DNA of 10,439 nucleotides, taken from assembly GCA_035534615.1 (NCBI GenBank), contig DATLRO010000121.1:1-10439 (forward strand), in the 5' to 3' direction. The translations under genes were made by a program, and so were the position numbers. How positions within the stretch are numbered: the stretch's first letter is position 1; each line of letters starts with the position of its first letter. This document shows, piece by piece, positions 6,913-10,439 of this stretch. The notes below the pieces were generated by a model that saw only the letters and a list, made by a program, of their open reading frames with translations, was not told the DNA's origin and did not search any database. This DNA is from JAGWRA01 sp035534615. Lineage in GTDB: Bacteria > Acidobacteriota > Vicinamibacteria > Vicinamibacterales > CAVVIG01.

Positions 6913-7122
6913 TTACGCGGCCCGGATCTTCTCGGCCCGCGGCCCCTTCGGCCCCTGCCCCTTCTCGAACGTCACCGCCTGCCCTTCCCGGAGCTCGTCG
7001 AACGGCGTGTCGACGCAGGAGGACCGGTGAAAGAAGTACTCGTTGCCGTCGGTGCCCGCAATGAAACCGAAACCCTTTTCGGTCACGTGCCGTTTGATCG
7101 TACCGTTCATCGTCGTCGCCAT
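6913..7122 (-). CDS. Cold-shock domain protein (CspA family)
   Basis: Small single-stranded nucleic-acid-binding protein that melts RNA secondary structure, acting as an RNA chaperone in the cytoplasm. The 69 residues are one complete cold-shock domain, the usual size for the family. RNP1 is KGFGFI at 16-21 and RNP2 is YFFHRSS at 29-35, supplying the aromatic surface (F18, F20, F30, F31, H32). The beginning MNGTIKRHVTEKGFGF and the end GQGPKGPRAEKIRAA are typical. I chose the ATG at 7120-7122, because AAGGA lies 6 bases upstream; a second ATG five codons in is possible. The open frame extending to 7302 is arginine- and proline-rich and is not part of the protein. Whether it is cold-induced cannot be told: many family members are constitutive. 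The zinc-ribbon gene ends 77 bases upstream on the same strand, with a hairpin in the gap. Confidence 0.96.
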   Translation of the reverse strand: MATTMNGTIKRHVTEKGFGFIAGTDGNEYFFHRSSCVDTPFDELREGQAVTFEKGQGPKGPRAEKIRAA

Positions 7123-7147
7123 GTCGTATCCTTCGCGTGTGTCGCCG

Positions 7148-7177
7148 TCCGGAGGCCGCCGCGTCGGGCGGTCCGGA
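7148..7177 (-). other. Imperfect hairpin in the cold-shock gene leader
   Basis: In the 77-base gap between the zinc-ribbon stop and the cold-shock ATG, TCCGGA (7148-7153) pairs with TCCGGA (7172-7177) and CCGCC (7156-7160) pairs with GGCGG (7167-7171). This gives about 11 base pairs with a 2-base bulge and a 6-base loop. It could end the zinc-ribbon transcript or be a structured leader of the cold-shock mRNA. No clear -10 is visible in this gap on the minus strand. Confidence 0.35.
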
Positions 7178-7199
7178 GCGGGAGGTCGGGAGCCGTGGC

Positions 7200-7433
7200 T
7201 CAGGCTGGTGCCACCGAGGTGTGGTGACAGCCGTCGCATCGCAGATAGAGAACGGGGAAGGAATCGGAGCGCCCGATGATCCGGGCGCTGGGACGGCCGC
7301 ATTTCGGGCAGACTTCCCGATCCGCCGCCGCCAGCGCGTCAGCGCGCCGCGTGCGCGGCCGGGTCCGCGGCCGGGCTGCAGCGGGGGTCACCGGCTTCAC
7401 GGGCGGGATTCCACCTTCGCGTTTCACGGGCAT
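7200..7433 (-). CDS. Small zinc-ribbon protein of unknown function
   Basis: A 77-residue protein with a basic, proline-rich N-terminus (residues 1-30, including ARPRTRPRTRR) and a C-terminal zinc ribbon. Two CxxC knuckles, CPKCG at 42-46 and CDGC at 66-69, are separated by 20 residues and should bind one zinc ion. Two histidines (70-71) follow the second knuckle. The basic arm plus ribbon is compatible with nucleic-acid or protein binding, but nothing shows which. The ATG at 7431-7433 is the first start after an in-frame stop at 7437-7439. Its Shine-Dalgarno site is poor (AAGG about 11 bases upstream), so the GTG two codons later is an alternative. About 77% of codons end in G or C, somewhat lower than expected for core genes in DNA this GC-rich. 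It is upstream of the cold-shock gene on the same strand and may share its transcript. There is no signal peptide. Confidence 0.72.
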   Translation of the reverse strand: MPVKREGGIPPVKPVTPAAARPRTRPRTRRADALAAADREVCPKCGRPSARIIGRSDSFPVLYLRCDGCHHTSVAPA

Positions 7434-7671
7434 TGTTCAGTGTGCCTTGATGTGCGCCGCAGCCGCCACGGCACCACTTGGCGCCCCGGGGTCGCGTGCA
7501 GCGCACAGATTCGCCCGACAGCGAAGCGGGATGGACGCAGGGCCGGCAGTGCGGCGCGTTTCACGAGCGCTCCCACGCCAGCCCGGGATTGGGCCCGTCG
7601 GCGCGCGCCCGTCATCGATAAAGGGCATGTAGCGAAACGCTGGCTGACTCAGTTCCGGGATACCGAACCTT

Positions 7672-7677
7672 ATTATA
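7672..7677 (-). promoter_or_regulatory. Consensus -10 element upstream of the zinc-ribbon gene
   Basis: The minus strand reads TATAAT exactly, which is striking in such GC-rich DNA. It is preceded by GTG rather than a TGn extension, and no -35 match is seen at 16-18 bases (GCCGGT at 17). Transcription would start near 7665 and run toward the zinc-ribbon ATG, giving a leader of roughly 230 bases. The short inverted sequences CCGAA and TTCGG flank it about 16 bases apart and could be an operator. Confidence 0.4.
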
Positions 7678-7691
7678 CACGATTTCGGGCA

Positions 7692-7717
7692 GGAACCGGC
7701 CGGCGGCGCCGGATTCC
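7692..7717 (-). terminator. Possible hairpin terminator of glgP
   Basis: GGAACCGGC (7692-7700) pairs with GCCGG and TTCC (7708-7717), giving nine base pairs with one bulged A and a 7-base loop, about 110 bases beyond the glgP stop. A second, shorter hairpin, GGCCCC/GGGGCC at 7753-7767, lies closer to the stop. Neither is followed by a T-run on the minus strand, so the exact end of the glgP transcript is uncertain. Confidence 0.3.
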
Positions 7718-7826
7718 CCCGCCCGGCTCCCTGGCGCGGGCGCGGCCTCCCGGGCCCCCGGGGGGCCAGGCGGCGCTGGACGTGCCGGCGGGTCAGGTGC
7801 CGCCCGAGGCCCGGCCGGACGCCGGT

Positions 7827-10301
<2,475 letters not shown>

Positions 10302-10439
10302 GGCACTCCATACGCGGCGCGCACCGCACGATGAGCCGACGGACATCCGGGCCGCAGGTCGGCGCCCCGGGCGGGTCGACCGCCTCCGGGCACGGAGCCG
10401 AAGTGCGGTCCTCACGACATAATCGGCAGGGCCGGCGGT
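10302..10439. promoter_or_regulatory. Upstream region of glgP
   Basis: This region carries the GGAG ribosome site at 10306-10309 for glgP. The only AT-leaning patch is near 10416-10423, where the minus strand reads GATTATGTC. GATTAT could be a weak -10, but a -35 would fall at or beyond the window edge. I see no gene in these 138 bases. Confidence 0.3.

Larger units (their letters stand above)
7434..7826. other. 393-base region without a convincing gene
   Basis: This stretch lies between the glgP stop and the zinc-ribbon start, both on the minus strand. It contains a perfect TATAAT on the minus strand in the only clearly AT-rich patch of the area, and two hairpins downstream of glgP. Short open frames on the minus strand (7437-7628 and 7424-7615) are arginine-rich, lack good ribosome sites and have weak codon bias. 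I therefore read the part below 7665 as the leader of the zinc-ribbon gene rather than as coding. No tRNA or other recognisable RNA is visible. Confidence 0.5.

Noticed and set aside
7123..7302. Longer cold-shock protein starting at 7302.
   Set aside because: The added 60 residues are arginine/proline-rich, overlap the zinc-ribbon gene, and the family starts at the internal ATG with an AAGGA site.
7437..7628. Short minus-strand frame ending just before, and in the same frame as, the zinc-ribbon gene; considered as a gene interrupted by a stop codon.
   Set aside because: It has no ribosome site and no zinc-ribbon-like or other recognisable content, and its composition resembles non-coding GC-rich DNA.
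10302..10415. N-terminal extension of glycogen phosphorylase to 10415.
   Set aside because: The extra 38 residues are mostly arginine, alanine and serine with no family match, and the ATG at 10301 has a GGAG site and gives the normal length.

Overview
The window is very GC-rich and bacterial. Three traits together suggest a free-living soil-type bacterium: Tat-exported amidase, glycogen enzymes, and short ankyrin and zinc-ribbon proteins. Acidobacteriota (Vicinamibacteria-like) is my best guess. This is an inference from gene style only; Gemmatimonadota or another high-GC phylum cannot be excluded.

Layout. Positions 1-3377 (minus strand) hold the glycogen branching enzyme gene glgB. It is followed, with a 4-base stop/start overlap, by a major facilitator transporter that runs off the left edge. 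An 82-base divergent intergenic region separates glgB from a plus-strand pair at 3460-5818: a Tat-exported amidase-signature hydrolase, then a cytoplasmic cyclophilin-type peptidyl-prolyl isomerase. Convergent to these is a minus-strand ankyrin-repeat gene (5840-6508). Divergent from the ankyrin gene is a plausible unannotated 48-codon gene (6687-6833). It has an extended -10 promoter, a Shine-Dalgarno site and a downstream hairpin. Next come a minus-strand cold-shock protein (6913-7122) and a minus-strand 77-residue zinc-ribbon protein (7200-7433). A 393-base stretch without a convincing gene follows; it contains a perfect TATAAT on the minus strand. The right end is glycogen phosphorylase glgP (7827-10301, minus), essentially complete, plus about 140 bases of upstream DNA.

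Function. GlgB introduces alpha-1,6 branches into glycogen and GlgP releases glucose-1-phosphate from its outer chains, so the window carries one synthesis enzyme and one breakdown enzyme of the same polymer. They are about 4.4 kb apart and not in one operon. The genes between them (exported amidase, protein folding, ankyrin scaffold, RNA chaperone, zinc ribbon) have no evident link to glycogen.

Overall this looks like an ordinary core-genome region: I see no mobile elements, CRISPR arrays, phage genes or defence cassettes. The items most worth a second look are the 48-codon gene, the zinc-ribbon gene with its long leader, and the glgB-transporter coupling.
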